Below, one piece after another: positions 62,016 through 64,000 of a DNA stretch of 64,000 nucleotides. How positions within the stretch are numbered: the first letter of the stretch is position 1; each line of letters opens with the position of its first letter. The position numbers and the translations under genes are program-made. Origin of the DNA: Janthinobacterium fluminis (GTDB taxonomy: Bacteria; Pseudomonadota; Gammaproteobacteria; Burkholderiales; Burkholderiaceae_D); the NCBI RefSeq assembly GCF_028595325.1, contig NZ_JAQQXR010000008.1:1-64000 (forward strand), given 5' to 3'. Below the pieces are notes generated by a model. The model was not told the origin of the DNA. It saw only the letters and a list, made by a program, of their open reading frames with translations, and ran no database searches.

Positions 62016-62954
62016 TCACGGCGCAGCGTTGGCCAGGGCCGCGCGCAGCGCCTCGACCTGGTCGAGGACCGCCGGCCGGGTTTCCCTGGCGCGCGAGACG
62101 ATTTGCATCTCGATGGCCAACTGTTGCGCCAGTTTCGCCGGCAGCGGGCGGTAGGCCACGCCGATGTGCGAGGTCGCCTGCATCGATTCCGGGCACAGGG
62201 CCACCCCTTCGCCGGCGGCCACGCCGGCGAGCAGCATGGCGAAGTCCTTCGGTTCCAGGCGCCGCGGCGCCGTGTAGCCGTAATGCTTGAAGGTGCGCTC
62301 GCACTTGTCGTAGAAGGCCGGGTTGTCGGTGCGCGAGAACCAGAACAGGGGCATCTCCCCGAGGTCGTCGAGCCCGACGACCGTCTTGGCGGCGGCGGGG
62401 TGCCGCTCGGGCAGGATGGCGATCATCGGTTCGCAGCCCGCCGACTCGACCCGCAAGTCCTCGGCGGGCGCGACGATGTCGCCGACGATGGCGATATCGA
62501 GTTCGCCGCGGCGCACGCGCTCGACCAACTGCCTAGACATGGCCCGTTCGAGCGGGCGCCCCTTGGCGAAGCCGGGATCGTTGAGCAGCGCGCTCAGCCG
62601 CGGGATCATGGAGTAGTTGATGACGCGCGTTAAGCCCATGCGGACGATGTCGGCGGCCGCGTGCTCGTCGTGGAACTGGCGTGTCATTTCCTGGACGGCG
62701 AGGTCCAGCCCGACGAGAAATTTGTGGGCCTCGATTTTGAACGCCTCGCCGGCGGGCGTCAGGCTGACCCGGCGCGTGTCGCGCTGGATCAGTTGCACCC
62801 TCAACAGGTCTTCCAAGCCCTGGATTTGGCGCGACAGCGGCGGTTGCGACATGTTCAGCAATTCGGCCGCGCTGCGGAAGTTGAGTTCCTGCGCGACGGC
62901 GAGGTAGCACTGCAGCGTGCGCGTGCTGGGCAGGTGCCTGGACAGCGTCAGCAT
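62016..62954 (-). CDS. LysR-family transcriptional regulator
   Basis: A 312-residue regulator with the N-terminal helix-turn-helix (YLAVAQELNFRSAAELLNMSQPPLSRQIQGLEDLL) and a substrate-binding domain. It converges with the aldo/keto reductase, four bases apart, so divergent control of that gene is not direct. The ligand and target are unknown. The 240-bp gap on its upstream side shows no gene. Confidence 0.92.
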   Translation of the reverse strand: MLTLSRHLPSTRTLQCYLAVAQELNFRSAAELLNMSQPPLSRQIQGLEDLLRVQLIQRDTRRVSLTPAGEAFKIEAHKFLVGLDLAVQEMTRQFHDEHAAADIVRMGLTRVINYSMIPRLSALLNDPGFAKGRPLERAMSRQLVERVRRGELDIAIVGDIVAPAEDLRVESAGCEPMIAILPERHPAAAKTVVGLDDLGEMPLFWFSRTDNPAFYDKCERTFKHYGYTAPRRLEPKDFAMLLAGVAAGEGVALCPESMQATSHIGVAYRPLPAKLAQQLAIEMQIVSRARETRPAVLDQVEALRAALANAAP

Positions 62955-63193
62955 CGGTCCGCCCCGCGCCGCGCGGGCGGCCCTTTACGCCACTGCGGGG
63001 CGGCGCCCGCCCGTCCTGGCCATTTCATCGTATCAATTCGCATGGGTTCTTCACGTCTGCCTGCAATGTTCAAAAGGGTATCCGCACCCATCCGCCAAGT
63101 GTCAATCGGCAGCCGGCAAAGCTATGTTTTGCATTCAACAATATAGCAGAAGGGGCGGCGCCGTCGTGCGCAGCCGCGCCATCGGCGTGGATG

Positions 63194-64000
63194 TCAGCGG
63201 GCGCATGCGCTTGCGCCTCCCGCCGCCCGCCCCATGAAGGCGAGCGACTGGCACAGCGCCGCCAGCATCAGGGCGGCGCAGATCGCGTATACGGTGCCGG
63301 CCCGCGCCGCCAGCGCCTGGGCATCGCCGCCGGCCAGCGCGCCGAACAGGGCCACGCCCAGGGCGCCGCCGATTTGCCGCGCCGTGTTCAGGATCGCCAC
63401 CGCCGTTCCCGCCCGCTCGCCCGCCGCGCTGCCCAGCACCACCGCCGTGGTGGCGGGAATCGCCGCGCCCATGCCGAGCGTGACGAGCATCATCGCCGGC
63501 GCCATCTGCCGCAGCGCCGCACCCGCCGGCAGCATGGCCAGCCAGCCGTAGCCGGCCGCCGCCACCAGCAGGCCGGCGCCTATGGCCAGGCGGTAGCCGA
63601 GGCGGCGCACCAGGCCGGCGCTGGCCAGGTTGGCGAACATGATGACGGCCGTCAGCGGCAGGAACGCCAGCCCGGCCTGCGCCGGCGTATAGCGCAACAC
63701 ACCCTGGAAATACAGGCTGAGCACGAACATCAGGCCGTAGAAGGTGGCGCACAGCGCCGTGGCCGACAGTACCGCCGAACTGAAGGGGGCGTTGCGGAAC
63801 ATGTCGAGCGGCACCAGCGGATGGGCTGTCCGGGCCTGGCGGACCAGGAAGGCGGCGCCGCTGGCGGCGCACAGCAGCAGGCCGGCGCCGATGGCGGCGT
63901 CGGCGCGGCCCTTGCCGCCGGCCGCGATCAAGCTGGCGACGAGGGCCGTCAAGGCGACGCAGGCCAGCAACTGGCCGGGCAGGTCGAAGCCGCCCCGGCC
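63194..64000 (-). CDS. MFS transporter, DHA2-like (N-terminus outside window)
   Basis: The C-terminal part of a 14-helix-type drug exporter; the frame stays open to base 64000 (FDLPGQLLACVALTAL…). About 268 residues are visible, with VPLDMFRNAPFSSAVLS, SLYFQGVLRYTPAQAGLAFLPL and ILNTARQIGGALGVALFG, motifs of the EmrB/DHA2 group. The start lies to the right of the window. Confidence 0.88.
   Translation of the reverse strand, partial: GRGGFDLPGQLLACVALTALVASLIAAGGKGRADAAIGAGLLLCAASGAAFLVRQARTAHPLVPLDMFRNAPFSSAVLSATALCATFYGLMFVLSLYFQGVLRYTPAQAGLAFLPLTAVIMFANLASAGLVRRLGYRLAIGAGLLVAAAGYGWLAMLPAGAALRQMAPAMMLVTLGMGAAIPATTAVVLGSAAGERAGTAVAILNTARQIGGALGVALFGALAGGDAQALAARAGTVYAICAALMLAALCQSLAFMGRAAGGASACAR

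Overview
The window is GC-rich DNA of a betaproteobacterium, most likely Oxalobacteraceae (Massilia, Duganella or Janthinobacterium-like). The order dusB-fis-purH-ruvC-ruvA-ruvB, the anmK/M23 peptidase/tyrS neighbourhood, a PEP-CTERM protein and coq7 support this. The genus is inferred from gene content, not from a search.

Region 1 (1-27.8 kb) is the downstream part of a hydroxamate-siderophore gene cluster. It holds the end of an NRPS, a KS-AT-KR-ACP polyketide synthase, a C-A-PCP NRPS and a three-module NRPS ending in a thioesterase. These are followed by a TonB-dependent receptor, a hydroxyornithine formyltransferase, an ornithine N5-oxygenase, an FhuF-type ferric-siderophore reductase, a PvdE-type ABC exporter and an ECF sigma factor. 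Four promoter-like boxes of the form TAAA(T/C)-N16-CGTC, the pattern used by PvdS/OrbS-type sigma factors, stand before the receptor, formyltransferase, oxygenase and exporter genes. Three nearly identical adenylation domains share the code D-V-W-N-I-G-L-I-H and two others carry a serine code. Together with the tailoring genes this suggests a Ser-rich peptide with three formyl-hydroxyornithines, one of them extended by malonate to a beta-hydroxy-gamma-amino acid. The cluster continues left of the window.

Region 2 (28-39.9 kb) is mixed: an unknown secreted protein, an MBL-fold protein, a DsbA/FrnE-like protein, catalase, a transglutaminase-like protein, a DUF4279-like protein, an ABC ATPase with a permease-M1 aminopeptidase fusion, an unknown protein, Coq7 and OsmC.

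Region 3 (40-54.7 kb) is conserved housekeeping: rplM-rpsI, argC, bactofilin, erpA, anmK, an M23 peptidase, tyrS-dtd, a YbhB-like protein, a histidine phosphatase, dusB-fis, purH and ruvCAB.

Region 4 (54.7-64 kb) has a PEP-CTERM protein, a DUF2147 protein plus a truncated DUF2147 relic, valS, an MFS exporter with an aldo/keto reductase, a LysR regulator and a partial DHA2-type MFS transporter.

A 77-bp near-perfect palindrome occurs in four full copies and one half copy (39962, 52360, 52444, 54727, 55848), always between genes. It touches the rplM promoter, the ruvC start and the end of the DUF2147 relic. No tRNA, rRNA, CRISPR array or insertion sequence was recognised, and no gap between genes exceeds about 300 bp.
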